From: Aquila chrysaetos chrysaetos
Lineage: Eukaryota > Chordata > Aves > Accipitriformes > Accipitridae
DNA: 64,000 nt
Direction of reading: 5' to 3'
NCBI RefSeq assembly: GCF_900496995.4
Contig: NC_044012.1
Span: 22,606,759-22,670,758 of the forward strand
Part shown: piece by piece, positions 1 through 12,396 of the stretch
Layout: every line of letters starts with the position of its first letter
How positions within the stretch are numbered: position 1 is the stretch's first letter
Made by a program: the position numbers and the translations under genes
The notes under the pieces: generated by a model
The model's input: the letters and a program-made list of their open reading frames with translations, nothing else
The model's database searches: none
What the model was told of the DNA's origin: nothing

Positions 1-3000
1 ACTAGGCATGAGACATCATCCACAGTAGGAAGAACTACATTGGTACCATCAGCACACGGCTCTGGTCAGCACTGCAGTTCACAGCAATTATGCAATTGTC
101 CTCTGTACAGGGAAAAAAATAGACATTAAATATGGGTTGTGTTCAGTTTTATTTGTATGAAATCTCATGCTGTATTTAGAGCTGGTGAATCTAATCCTTG
201 AGGGTTTTTTTATTTCTCTGCATCTTCCTGCTTCTATCTTCCCCTGTGTTCCTACATTTCTGCTGCAGTTATTACATTAACAAAAAGTGGGGATGACTCC
301 TGTATAATAACATTTTGTCTGAAACCATGCTGTGCTGGGAAGATGGTAATTTAGTTAATTGAATTCCCTCTAAAATGGTACTGAATCAATATTCCAGCAC
401 AGTGCTGGCAACACGTAGCTGGCAATGAAGTATTGCATCCAACATTTGTGGTCAAACCAATATCTCAGGGCACTGCATGCAAGGATTTGAAGTTTTAGTC
501 CCAGGTTTAGATGTATACCTCCAAGAAAGTGCCTGACCCACCAGGATACAAGCTGCTCTCTGAGTCTTGTCTGAACATGATTTACAGCTTGGTCTGTGGA
601 TTTTGGAAACCGTTGTCCATCAGACTAGCAGTGAAATGGAAAAGTACTGAGGAAGGCAGCTCAGGTACAACTCAGTAGGGAAGCTGTTTTGCCTGGACTG
701 AGACCAAGGATCTGCACTGTACGAGCGCAATACACTCCATGGAGGAATGCTTGCTGTGGGAGCAGTTTTTTGGAACGGTAACATCTATGAGCTCTTCCTG
801 GTGCTCCTACACAGGGACAGAAAGGGTGAGACCTTGCCAGGCTTATTGGCATCCACTGTCTCACTCTTCTAGGAATGAACATATGTCCTTGAGGAACACA
901 GCGATCAGTCCTCATCAGTATGTCTGGTCAAAGCACTTAGCCCAGAGAAAAATGACCTCTCAGAGGGGCCAGAGCCCTCGTCCCAGGCACACAACTTGCT
1001 GTCAATGTGTGAAGCACATCAGACATGACCCCAGATGATTTTAGAAACTCTCTAGGGAAGTGACCTTGGGGGCAGAGAACACATTTTACAGCTAAATTTA
1101 TCATAACCACTCAGCTGGGCCTTCTGGGCTGCACGTCTCACTGGCAAGCTGGGACATCAGCCTGTAAGAGGGTCTGGGTTTGTCCAAAATGGTGGAGCAG
1201 GTGAGTGTTTGTGGTGGCAAGGTTGGGGGCGAGGTCTGGCGTGCCCCTCCACTGCGGAAGTGCAGCCAGAGACTGACCAAGGGGAAGAAACAATTGGGAA
1301 GGAGAAAAAAGCTTCATGTCTGGGACTTGGATCAATGCAAACAGCATAAATAATGGCTGAGACACCTTCCTTCTGCTGGCTCTTCCACTGTGAGGGAATT
1401 ACACACTGCCTGCAAAATGTCTTTCTTGAGCTGGTATGGAGCCAACCTCAGAGCACATGCTTGGCCAGAGCAAATTCATTAGCACAGGGGAAATGGCTGC
1501 AAGCCCTTTTGTTTGGGCTGTGTCACTTTTCATCACAGAAAGTAGTTCTGCAACTAGTATTTTAAGGTTTCTGCTGTCTCAGCAGCCTGTGGCACCACTT
1601 CAAGCTTCACTGGGAAAACAGCCGGAGCCACTGGTCCCATGGAAGTTCCTTCAGGTTATGGTCTTCTTGAGGGCTGAGCACCCCAACTTGGCCTTTCCTT
1701 GTCTGTCCTGGGCTCCAGTGCCAACCATCCTGGGGACCTCTGCTTTCCTGTCCACGTTAGTCATGAAGACTGATGTTTAAAGGCCATATTCCTTGCACTT
1801 ACCTCCCTGTGAGGCCATGTCTCCATCTGGTTTCCACCATGCATAGAGGCTGTGTGATGTGTCTGTAATGCAGATCACAGCCGCAGTACTTCAGGTGCTT
1901 TTTCTAAAGGGCCTTCACACCCTCCTGCAAGGATGAACTGGGCGAGCCTTGTACACACAGCCAACAGCTCCCCAGGAGATCACTACACTGGTATTTAGAA
2001 AGTTTTCCATTTTCGGTGAAGACCCAAATCAACATCTCATTGTTCCCAGGAAGCTGTTCCCATCGCTTCAGGGGAAGTGACTTCTTTTCAGGTTGATCTT
2101 AGGCACTTTGCAGCCATTAGACCCTATTGGGTCTTTACCGGTGCTAATTCTCCCCGGGGCTGGTTTGGCAGGACTGAGATGCCAGCCTAGGTGATGCCAA
2201 CCAGCCTGGCCAGAGTGGTCTGGCCATTGCTACCCTCACCACCCAGCCCTGGGAACAGCATGTGCTGGAGCTGCCTCCTTGGGAACAAGGAGAAGGTTGG
2301 AGGGGGAAAGTCCCGTGTAAGCTGTGGAATGAGTGGTGGAGAACTTGAAGAGGAGCTGAAGCAGGTAAGGAGCAGCTTTAGGCTGGGCGATTTGGCAGTG
2401 CATGGGAACTGCTAGCCACTGTGTGACCTCTGCCATGACTTCACAGGCTGCAAAGAAGCTGCTTCTGTTCAGGATTCAGAGCAGGATGCAACCGACTGAT
2501 GGCAAGGCTCAGCTGAGCTGACTGCCCGGGGGGAGGTCCGGCTGTCCCTGCCCTGGCTGCTCCATCACCTGAGCAGCAGCAGCTCGGCTCCCCTTGCTTC
2601 TAGATGAACTTATGGAGGTAAGTCCAAGTGAGGACCCATCAACCCATCCTTGCAGGCTTACAAACCATGGGAGTTCAGCAGCTGCTAGGTGGACAGCTGA
2701 CCTGCTGAGGTACCCAGGCTCAAAGGCGGAGGTGGGGTGAGCAGCTGGGGGAGGAATGACTGCTGCTCCCAAATGCCATGCTGTGCTCTGCCGCTGGACA
2801 CAGGGATGCCAGAGCTGCTGCTCTTGCCACATGCAAGATTAAAACCAGGCAGAAATCCCATTCCCAGTCTTGATTTCCCAGTATCAAAAGCATGTCAGCA
2901 CCCACAACTCCCCTTCAGAGCTGCCCCGACATGGGTACCCCCACTTTGCTCCACCACCAGATCCTGACAATGTACAATCCTGACATGTACAGGCAGGGGA

Positions 3001-4009
3001 TGAGTCCCATGGGGCCTGGCCTGCTCGCCTCTTCACAGAATGTTCTTCCTTCGCAAAGCCTCCAAGTCTGCATACAAGGATGGGGCTGTGGATGGCACCT
3101 CCTGCAAGGCAATGCAGACAGCCTTGCTCTGGGAATTTTGCACCTCATTTTTGCAGCCAGGCAACGAAGTCAGTGAAGGGTTAAAGCCCCCCCTGCCCCG
3201 AGCAACAACTTTTCAAAGGAGGAACATTGGATCTCTGATAGAGCATTTAGGGGCACAGCCAGCCACGAACTCCCTCTTATCTGCTCAAAGGAGGGCTAAT
3301 ATCCCCCTCTGCCCTCACCCCCAGCCTGCCACTGGTAGACCCTCACTGGGGTGAGGCTGAAACCAGCCCAGAAGATGACAACCTCTTCCCTCTCCTGTGT
3401 TTTAAAAAGCAGGCGGCTAGGATGCAGATGGTGCAATGTTGTGCGTTGGCAGGGAGCGAGCCTGCCCAAGCCACATGCATGCCCCCAGCACATCCCTCAC
3501 AGTGTGGGTAGCGCCAGCACCACAGCTGAGGCACCTGTGAAATAACCCCTGTGGGTTATTTAGGGAGCCTGGCCCCTAACAGATGACCACGGAGGTGGGT
3601 ATCTATCTGGAAAGCCTGGCACTGCCACCCAGGCAGCGCTGCAGCCAGCTCTGCCTGTGCCTGGGATCTGGGTGGTAGCGCCTGCACCCAGCCTCATGCA
3701 CCCAATCCCATCCCAGAGCTGCCATCCCATCCTGGAGCCCAGCCTGTTCCCAGGGATCGTTACCAAGAGCTCGTGTGTTTGGTTGCAAACAGAGCAGGAG
3801 CAGGAGCCAGGCGCTCGTGTTTGTGTGCCTCCGGTTGCTCAGGCAACTTGGGGCCAGCCAGAGGCTGCCAAAACCACCAACGGCCAGGGCTGAGCCCATG
3901 GCACGGCTGCCCTGGGACGGCATGGCCAGCCGAGCCTCCCACCATCCGGCTGGGTGAACGAGCAAAGGGGCTCTCACTGCTCGGTCCCGCTGAACACAAC
4001 CAGACTGGG
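1..4009. other. Intergenic left flank, no supported gene
   Basis: About 4 kb with moderate base composition at the left (1-2000) that becomes GC-richer towards the TPPP3 3' end. Open frames here are short, overlap on both strands and show no recognisable domain. One stretch near 2330-2370 (GELEEELKQ followed by gtaagg) looks superficially like an exon end, but no partner exon or family match supports it. In human the next gene on this side is LRRC36; I see none of its leucine-rich repeats here. Confidence 0.5.
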
Positions 4010-4029
4010 GGCATCAGTGCGGATGGGGT

Positions 4030-4035
4030 TTTATT
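4030..4035 (-). promoter_or_regulatory. TPPP3: TPPP3 poly(A) signal
   Basis: The plus strand reads TTTATT, which is AATAAA on the minus strand. It lies about 740 bp downstream of the TPPP3 stop codon and is the first canonical signal met in that direction, giving a 3' UTR of about 760 nt that ends near 4010-4020. Confidence 0.7.
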
Positions 4036-4775
4036 GCAGTGCGGGTCTGCAGCATCCTTTGGTTTGGGCTTCACAAAGGCAGCGGGAGGCCACGGGGGTT
4101 CAGGTCAGAGACCTTTGCCGATGGCCAGGCAGCACGAAGCTCTCCCAGGGTGCATCCCAGGGCTGGGCCGGGAGCATCCTGGCAGCACCGGCACTAACAG
4201 CACCGCAGGGTCTGAGCCTCCTGCGGTGCTGGGCAAGCAGCAAAGCCGGGCAGCCCCGTGGCGAGGGCACTGGTGAGGAAGGAAGGAGGCGGCTGTGGTG
4301 TAACTGGTGCAGGGTTAAGGCAAGTCCCTGGGAGGTGTGCAGGGAAGACAGGCTGCAGTCCCCAGTGGGACTGGCAGAGAGGGTGCCCTGAAATCTGGGG
4401 CTGAGGTAGGGAAGGTCTGGGTGCCAGCTGGCCAGGGGAGCCCTGAGGAGCAGTGCTGTTAGTACGGCGAGCGCTGCCGGTGGCAGGGGGCTGGGGGAGA
4501 CAGCACGGTGCGGGGCGGGGGGAGTGAACAGGAAGGGCTGGGGGGGGTCACAGCACAGAGAGGGGGACAGACGTAGCGCTGGGGCAGAGCACGCGGCCCG
4601 GCGACTTTCCCGATCACATCAGCGCTGGGCGGCCAACATCCTGCCAGCCTGGGGCTGGCCCCAGCGCAGCCTCCCTGGCCCCACATCATGCGGGCATGTC
4701 CCAAGGCTGACGTGAGTGCTGGCCCCATGGCCGACGCACAGGGACCGGGGTGGTGCGTGCCATGGGCACCCATCC

Positions 4776-6679
4776 CTACTTTTTCACTTTGGCATCGTAG
4801 GTGCCCGCGTTCTTGTAGGCACTGACGTAGCCGCTGGTGTCCACGATGTTCTCCCGCCCGCTCTTGCCCTTGCCCTTGCCGCTCTCGTCAAAGCGCTCCT
4901 TGTGGGAGCCCGTGTACTTGGAGGTGTCCGTCAGCCTCTCCACAGCCCCCACTGTCTTGGCTTTCTGCAGTGGGGAGATGGGACACGGGAGTCAAGAATA
5001 TGGCCCATCCCCTTCATCCCTTGCCCCACGCAAGCCCCTGACACCCCCTGAAGAACCTGCTGTGCTCCCCGTGCCCACCAGATCTATGTAACTCCCAGAT
5101 CCCCCCAGCCCCCCCAGGGCCATGGGGTCCCCAGGAAAGCATTTGTACTGTGGGCAGAGCTCCATCTTCCCCTCCTGAGCATCCCTCCTGCTCCCAGTGC
5201 CCAAGGGGGTCTTCACTCACCGTGACACCCACGTTAATGGGCTCCTTCCCTGCCACCAGCTGGCAGATGGCTTCATATGCCTCCTCTTTGCTCTTGTCCT
5301 TAAATCTCTTGGGGGCCAGCTCCTCCAGCGCCTTCTTGAACTCCTCATAGTTGATGACGCGGGCCGTCTTCCCTCTGCAAGCACAAAACCCAGGCTGCCA
5401 TCAGCACGTCTTCAGGTTGCGCCTCCAAATGGGGCTGCAGCAGGATGAGGTGCATCAGGGAGACCCTGGCTTTGTCCTCCACCAGCCTCGGGCCCCTTGC
5501 CCATCTCCAAAACGCAGCTACGGCGAGGGAAATCCCAGCCGAATGGGTTGGGCTGGACACAGCCGGTGCTGAGCTCCAGAAGCTTTTCAGCCACATGCTG
5601 TTAAAGTCCCTGGTGCCAAAAACCTCACCCCTGCATGGAAGTGCCCTGGGACTTGGGTGCTGGTGGCAGGAGGGGACACGCATCCATTCCCACTGCTCCC
5701 AGCCTGCCTGGGATGCCCGGCGCCCTCTCTTCCCCGGCAGGCATCTGTCCTTCTCTGGTCAAATTTGGAAGGACATGCACTGAACATCTCTCCCACGAGC
5801 GCCTGGTCCTCGTCTCCAGGGCAGCACACCAACCCACCCTTCCACATGCCAAAAACCTCCCAGTGCTCAGACCCTCCTGGCCCCACCAGGGAACAAGGGC
5901 ATGCCTGGACAGAGGGCATGGAGGGAGCAGGTTCTCCACCCATCCTTGCTCCTGCACCCTGGTCTGGAACATTGGGTGTCACCATGTCCTCAGGGACCCC
6001 AAAAGCAGCCCCAGGTGCCTTTAGCTCTTCAGCTGCCCCCGTGACCTCCAAGGACCAGAGTCCTCCCCAAGCTCAGGTGTGGGCTCGCCAGGCCCAGGGA
6101 TGGGCCATGCCACATCACGCAGGACACCCCTGAGCACCCTCCTCTGCTCCCTGTGGCACCTTCTTGCTAGGTGGGAACCTGGCAGAATCGGCCAGGCCCA
6201 CCCCAATGCCTCGGAGCAGGAGCAGAGGCACAGCCTCTGCACCAAAATCTGAGCCTTCCAACCCCCCAGATTTGGATTAATTTATTATTAGGTCTTGCAA
6301 AAGCAGCCACACAAACTCCCTGAAGGCAGCACCCGCTGCTCCATGCCAAGTGCAACACGGGAACGGAACAGAGCCAGGGTACGACACCCCCCCCGGGGAC
6401 CACTGCACCCAGGCACCGACACCCTGCTCGCACTGCAAGGGCATCCCCACCCTTTGGGCGACTGGAGGCCCTGAAAAACCAAGTCACTTACTTCACCTTG
6501 GAGAAGACAATGTCCACATCGGTGCTGGTGACGCTTTTGCCGTCGGTGACTTTGCAGTCTTTGCACAGCTTGGCCCAGTTCTTCCCATTCATTTCTTGTC
6601 CCGTAGCCTTGGTGTCGCCGTAGATGGCGAATTTGCGGAAGCTCTCTTCCAGGGACGCCATCTCAGTGCTCCCGGCCAT
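4776..6679 (-). CDS. TPPP3: Tubulin polymerization-promoting protein family member 3, complete
   Basis: A small, mostly disordered cytosolic p25-alpha-family protein that binds tubulin and bundles and stabilises microtubules; in vertebrates it is prominent in ciliated and mesenchymal cells. Three coding exons read on the minus strand: 6492-6679, 5221-5374 and 4776-4964. All have GT/AG borders (gtaagt and gtgagt donors) and join in phase to 531 nt, 176 aa plus stop, the same length as human TPPP3. The N-terminal exon gives [18 protein letters not shown], then the p25-alpha core with KLCKDCKV and [10 protein letters not shown]. The middle exon gives [16 protein letters not shown] and the last ends [17 protein letters not shown]. 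The short N-terminus and these residues separate it from TPPP/p25, which has a long N-terminal extension. The start chosen is the ATG four bases inside the exon; a longer in-frame ATG at 6745 lies in the intron. A 5' UTR exon is predicted near 7865-7930. Upstream of ZDHHC1 in the same orientation, as in human. Confidence 0.95.
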
Positions 6680-7049
6680 GGGGCTGCAGGACAGGGGGGC
6701 AGAGAGGCCTGTTACTGCCCAGGCTCTGGCTGGCTGTGCCGGCAAGGCTCAGTTGGCTCAGCTCGCAGGTCCGCGAGGGCAGGAGGAGGAGGGCTGGCGA
6801 GGGTGGAGGGATTGCAGCATGGGCTGAAGGGCTGGGCTGGCGGCAGCCTCGGACAAGCCCCGAGGCCAACAGCTGGGATGCGTCTTGGGGGATGGAGGGT
6901 CCCGACTGAGAGCTGTCAGCGGCGCGGCTGTCGGCTCCAGGGGATGGCGAGGAGTGAGCGCATCAGCCCGTCCCCTCGGGAGCACTCTCCGGGAATGACG
7001 CAATGCGGCTGCCTTCCTCCTGCTCACCGATCATGAGAAACGGCACCGC

Positions 7050-8090
7050 TGCCTGCCTCCGGCCCCACCTCTCCCCTGCCAACGGCCACATCCCCCTGCG
7101 TGGAGCTGGCAGCACCCCAGCTCTGCAACCTGCCCCCCGCCCCCGGGGCTGGACCAAACACGGTGACCCGCAGGCAGCTGTGCTGGAGTGCCGAGTCGCA
7201 CGGCGCCGTGGCCGCCGCTCCATCCCGGCTCCCCGCCTGTCGTCGCCTCGCCAGCCTCGCCCTGCCGGCTCAGCATCCCCCGCCACGCGCTGACCGTGCG
7301 CCCACAGCATCTCCGCCAGGACCGGGCGCAGCGGTACCCGGGCGTGACTCCGGCACCCCGAGGTGCAGAGCGGGTACATCGCCCCGTGCCCGGGCGGGGG
7401 GCGGCACGGGCCCCCCCGGGGCCTTGGCGAGAGCCGGAGAGCGGGCACGAAGGAGCAGCGGGCTCGGTTCCTCCGCCGCCGGCCCTCGCGCTGCCTGGCG
7501 ACCGTCGCTAGGGAGGAGCGGCGTTGCCTGGCGACCGTCGCTACGGAGGAGCGGCGGGGCGGGGCGGGGCGGGGAAGCCGCTGGTCCCCGCCCGCCCCCG
7601 GGCTCCCGCGGCTCACCCGCCGCCCCGGGGCCCCGCACCGCACGGCCCCGCAGCAGGGAGCCGGGACCCTCCCGCCCGGGGCGGGGGGGGTGGGGGCTGT
7701 CACCGCGGGCGGCTGGGGGATGCCGGGGAAGCGGCGGCCCCCGCCCGCGCACCGGCCCCCGGGATGGGCAGCCGTGGGAGGCCGGGGGTCCGGGGGGTCC
7801 CGCTGCCGCCGCGCCCCGGGGCGGGGGGGGGGGTCCCGGCACCGCCGCGGCCGCCCTCACTCACCTCCCGGCGCCGAGCTCTGAGGCGGGGGGGGGCGGC
7901 CGCCGCCGCCTGTTTAAGGCGCCGCCATGGCGACGGGAGGAGCTGCGGGCCGCGCCCGCACGGGGCTCCGGGCCGCCCCCTCCCGCCTCCCCCGGGCCGC
8001 GGCACGGCAGGGGAGCGCCCTCGGGGCGGGGAGACGGAGCCCGGGCAGCCGTCCCGGACCGCCTCTGGGACGCCCTCCGCCACCCCACGA
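7050..8090 (-). promoter_or_regulatory. TPPP3: CpG-island promoter and predicted 5' UTR exon of TPPP3
   Basis: A very GC- and CpG-rich kilobase. On the minus strand a good donor (gtgagt, plus-strand 7859-7864) follows a GC-rich stretch starting at 7865. I infer an untranslated first exon at about 7865-7930 that splices to the coding exon whose acceptor abuts 6683. Many long overlapping open frames here, on both strands, come from the base composition (few A/T-rich stops) and are not genes. The exact transcription start cannot be read from sequence. Confidence 0.6.
7490..7555. repeat. 33-bp tandem duplication carrying X-box-like motifs
   Basis: Two adjacent copies of a 33-bp unit begin at 7490 and 7523 and differ at only a few bases. 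Each contains a near-palindromic core, TGCCTGGCGAC; the second reads GTTGCCTGGCGAC at 7523-7535, which resembles the RFX X-box (GTTRCC-N-RGYAAC). It lies 300-400 bp beyond the predicted TPPP3 start on its transcribed side, within the CpG island. That it is an RFX site is inference. Confidence 0.55.
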
Positions 8091-11000
8091 AGCCCCTCCA
8101 TCAGCCCACGAGGTCCCACCAGCACCCAGCAAGGACCGATCATCACCCCACAAGGTCTTTCCTCCACCCCACAAGGCCCCTCCATCACCCCACGAGGTTC
8201 CTCCACCACCCTGCCACCGCAGTCTCCCCCCTGGCAGTCCCCCTGTGCTCTGCCCTGTTCCCTGCCCCACGCACCCACCCTGCCCCTCCATAGAGGAGCC
8301 GGCCCCTCTTGGTGGGTGACGTCATGGACCAAACGCACGGCTCGGGCTGCGGGGGCAAATGCCAACCATCCTGGTGTGCCAGGCACAGCGGCGAGTGCCT
8401 GTCCCCTCTGCACGGCCCAGTGGGACACCCCTAGAGCACCCTGGGGACAGCCAGCTGCGTGCCAGTGCTGCCCATTGCTGCCCTCACCCAGAGCCCGACC
8501 ACACGTGGGGCTCCTGGCGGGTGCTGCGGGCTGAAGCAGCACCCAAATATTGTGGTTGCCATGGAGTCCCGACACAATCCACACCACTTACTCACCGCCC
8601 CACCTCAGCTGTTTGCCCACAGCCTGTTCCGACCTCTGCACTCCCCTGGCACTCCCCGCCCTCGCTCCGCCAGGCGCAGGCTGTTGTGCATGGCCAGCCG
8701 CAGCATCACCAGGAGTTGTTCACACCGAGGGGCCGCAGCGTGCGGTTTGCTGCTGCCATGCAGGGTCCTACGGGTAAATCAGCAGCTTGGGGAACTGGGC
8801 AGCCTTTGGCACCCTGCAGCCTCCGTCTGCCCTGGTCCCTGTGCAGAGGAGCTGCAGGGCAAGGACGGAAGTGGGCGTCCCCATGGCTGAGCTGCCCCAG
8901 GGGTATCCCAGTTCTGCTCTTGCACCCAGAGCCCTTTGCTTTGGGGTACAGCCCCAGTGACAACCTCCCCGCTCTTGGCTGAGGGGCATGTGTTCTCTGC
9001 TGGGACCTTGTTGACTGGACAAAGCCCTGAGCAACTTGCTCATACTGGTCCTGGCTTGGAGCGGGGTCTGGAGACCTCCAGAGGTGACCGCCAGCCAACT
9101 CTGCAAGTCTGTGATTTGTGATCACTAACTTTACCTACTGCCTCAGAGGTGAGTGCCAGGGCTGGTGTCAGAGGACGCAGGCTTGCCACAGCACCTGCCT
9201 CCTTTGGGTAGCTCCAGATGCTCAAGGCCACATGAAGGACCCCACTTTCTCATGGCCCCCAACCAGCCTTGTGACCCCTCCGTCAGCAGGAGCTGCTGTT
9301 TCACAGCCCAGCCAGAGACAGGGTGAGAACCCATGGCTGCCAGGCGGCAAGGACATCCCGGAGGGGACAGGCAAGGGTGGGCAGGACAGGTGTGGAGGCT
9401 CATCTAGTAGGGCTGGACCAGCCTGATGCCAGAGTCCAGGCAGACCTCACCCACGAGTATCTCTCCTCTGTCCAGCTTGTACTGGTAGAGCTCAGACATG
9501 GCCAGAGAGCCTGGGCGCTGCGCAGAGGTGGCACCAGGAGGAATCTGTCCTGAACATGCACGCATCCCACTGTTCAGAAACTAGAAAAGCAGGTCCCAAA
9601 GTGCAGAGGCTCAGAGATTACACCAGCTAGCTATGAAGTGGGAATTTAAACCAGCCTCCACCCAGGCCAGCAAGGACCTAGGGCTGTCGTCCCACCCCTC
9701 AGAAAGTCGGAAAGAGCTGCTCGCCTGCTCTCTGCTTTAAGGAGAGAGCAATAATTGGGGCTGCCATATCGAGGACGGTGGTTAAGTCTTGCTGAAGGTA
9801 CAGCCTTGTCCTTAGCTTGCTCTGCAACTCCCCACTAGAAGCAGGTGTCTTTGGCTTTGTTTCCAGCCAACAGCTCCGGAGAGGAGCCCAGGTAATGGCA
9901 GCTGGAACATCCAGCCCGCAGCAGCTCTGGCAGGGTTTGGCAGCAGCAGGCAGTGCAAAAGCCCAGATGCACCGAGCTGGCAGCAGGCAGGAGCTGAACG
10001 AGAGCTGGGTACGTCAGCAGCTTTTCTGCCAGAGCTCCAGCCGGCCCCAGGGGCTGCAGAGCCCAAAAAGCCAAGAGGCGGCACATGGGGAGAGCGGGGC
10101 GAGCCGGGGGCACCAAGCCAGGGCTGGCGAGTTGCCCCACAGGGTCGGGCTGAGCAGGTCAGGTTTCAGTTCCTAAGAGCTGGGGTTTGTTGTGCATTTG
10201 TTGTCACCATGACAGCCCTGTTGGGATGGAGCACGGTCCTTGGCTGGCTCCTGTTGTTCCTCATGCAGCCCAGAAAAGGAAGCCCGGGAGGAGGCTGTGA
10301 CTTGGTCTGGAGCCTGGAGCGCGGGCAGGAGCTGAGGAAGAGGTTGCACAGGTCCTGTGATGTGGTGGAGGAGCATGGACACAGCTCAGTGCTCACCTCC
10401 CCAGGGACCTTTCCCTTCTTGCATTTCCAATAAAGGTCAGGATATTGCCAGGCTGTCTCCTACTCTGGGGAACTTAATGAGCCGCATAACTCCAGAGCTT
10501 ACCCGAGGCACACCGAGGCTCACAGCTCAGTGTCACCAAGACACGGGTTCTGATGCTGGGCTTGTCCCTGCTAGGACCATGTCTATCTCCCCATCTTCAC
10601 GCAGAGTCCTGGAGTGCTGCGATAGCTCCAGGGTGCAGCTCAGAGCTTGCACGAGAGCACAAGCACAACCTTGGAGCACGCTCTCTGCTCACCCTCCGTC
10701 CTCTTTGCCTCTTGCCTCCCTGGAGGCTGGGCACCGCAGGCTCCCCCGAGTCATCTTGTTTCAGGAATGAGTCGCTGGCTCGGCCGCATCTGGGGTGGGA
10801 TGAGGTTATGCAGGAACACTGCTTCTCTAGCACAAGTTGCTACAAAACAGAGGGAAGTGTTTCCGAGGTTGTGCAATATGTATATGGTAACCCCGGCAAC
10901 AGCGTGTCCACAAGGCATTAACGGAGGCTTAGCTGTGGCTGATGGGCAGCGCAATCGTGGGGTGCGTGTGTGTGTGCCGGGTGTGCCAGCAGCACACAGA

Positions 11001-12370
11001 GCCGAGGGGGGATCTGCCGCTCGAGCTGGGGTCCCGGCTGCTATGCACAGCACCAGGCAGAGAGGAGGGGGGAAAAAAGCTCCGTCCTCTGGCGGGAGCT
11101 TCCTTTCCCCCCACCATGCTCTCAGGACGTGTCAAAAGCAGCGCCCAGGAACAGACTCACCAAAAGTCATTTCCCCAAGGAAGGTCCCCTTGACTTCAAA
11201 GAGAAAACTAAGAAATTTGAGTCAGGCCCAAAGATGAAAGCAAGCAGGGCGTACATCCCATGCCAAGGCGGAGAGGCTTACAGTAGGCACTGCAAGGCCT
11301 GGCACAGCTGCTGGTGAGTGGCCAGGGACTGTGATTTACGATTTTAGAGGACTCTGGAAAGCTGTCACCATCCTGCAAATGCTTTGCTTGTTCCCAGTAA
11401 AAAGCCACAGCGTCTCGTGGTGGAAACAGCCAGCCCAGGGCACTGCCTCCTGCTGATGGGACAGTTCGTGCCCTGGCAAAAACCTTTTATGTAGTGCTGG
11501 AGAAGGTGCCCGGGGATGCCAGACCTCAATGTTTCTGCAGCGATGGGGAGCTGAAGGCATCAGGACTTCTGCTGTCGCCTTAACCGAGCTCCCTGATGGT
11601 CTTCGGCTGTAGCAAGGGCTTAGCTCATGGTCATTGCAGTCCTCTGGTATCACGGCCAGGACTGCTCTGCCCACACGCTGGCCTCTGCAGCAGTACCCTA
11701 ATGGGACTCCTTCCTTCCGCTTGCTGCCACAGGTCTGCTATGGACCTTCCTCATCCAGGGCAGCAGCCTCGCCAGGGCAGCAGAAATGCCCTCAGCACCT
11801 GAACCCACAGGGTATCAGCATTAGGGTCCCAAAAGGACAGAAATGAGGTGGGGAAGGAGAGAGCCCAGGCTGTGCCTGCCCCTGCTGTGACCATCCTGGA
11901 AGGTACCAGCTGCCTGCTGTGGAAAACTTCCACGACTTTGTGGGATACCACACACAGCATCCAAAGCCAGGGTCCCAAGGGCATGTGCATATTGCAAAGC
12001 GGCATCTGCAAAAGGCCCTCCCGGCGTGAAGCAGCTCAGCTAAGATGCTGGACTGCACTTGCAAAGGTTCATTCTTGCTGGGAACTGATCTGAGGCAGAG
12101 AGCAGTTCTCCCAGGGGTTAAAACCATCTCAGGCTCACCATTTTCATTACTGGGTGCCCAATATGCATCTTCAACAGTCCTCCTTTAATGTGGTTGTGGT
12201 CAAAATACAAAACCCAGCCAAAATCAAACACTACACAGCACACACAATCCTACCTGCCACCTGTGAGGTTCAGGAGACCAGAGCCCAACGCTGGCAGTGC
12301 TGGAAGCCCATCCTGCTGGGGCCTGCCTCTTCGCTCAGCGCCCAGCTGCCCCAACACACAGACAAGGCAT
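8091..12370. other. Intergenic, no confident gene
   Basis: Between the TPPP3 promoter and the probable 3' end of ZDHHC1. Open frames are short and mostly mirrored on the opposite strand. The only one with any gene-like property is at 10209-10433 (see its own entry). No domain, repeat family or RNA gene is recognised. Confidence 0.4.
10209..10433 (+). CDS. Doubtful small secreted-type ORF, 74 aa
   Basis: An ATG opens a 74-codon frame starting MTALLGWSTVLGWLLLFLM, which looks like a signal peptide or single membrane helix. It is followed by a short charged region with two cysteines. The stop codon is part of CCAATAAAGG, so a canonical poly(A) signal sits exactly at the end of the frame. No homologue is recognised and no splice partners were found, so it could be chance. 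Listed because the hydrophobic start and the abutting AATAAA are an unusual pair in an otherwise empty stretch. Confidence 0.15.
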   Translation: MTALLGWSTVLGWLLLFLMQPRKGSPGGGCDLVWSLERGQELRKRLHRSCDVVEEHGHSSVLTSPGTFPFLHFQ

Positions 12371-12390
12371 TGTGCATTTTGCAGCCTTGA

Positions 12391-12396
12391 TTTATT
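12391..12396 (-). promoter_or_regulatory. ZDHHC1: Candidate distal poly(A) signal of ZDHHC1
   Basis: The plus strand reads TTTATT (AATAAA on minus). I found no canonical AATAAA on the minus strand between here and the ZDHHC1 stop at 15979, so the 3' UTR may be about 3.6 kb. A non-canonical nearer signal is equally possible. Confidence 0.35.

Noticed and set aside
2320-2370. Apparent exon end GELEEELKQ followed by gtaagg
   Set aside because: Isolated; no adjacent exon, acceptor partner or family match in the left flank.
6963-8587. Long open frames (up to 397 codons) on both strands over the TPPP3 CpG island
   Set aside because: They overlap in several frames at once, are Pro/Arg/Gly/Ala-rich and have no domain; they come from GC-rich sequence with few stop codons.
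9404-9499. Minus-strand MSELYQYKLDRGEILV followed by a gtgagg donor-like sequence
   Set aside because: Only 16 codons before the putative splice, no following exon or homologue found; compatible with chance.
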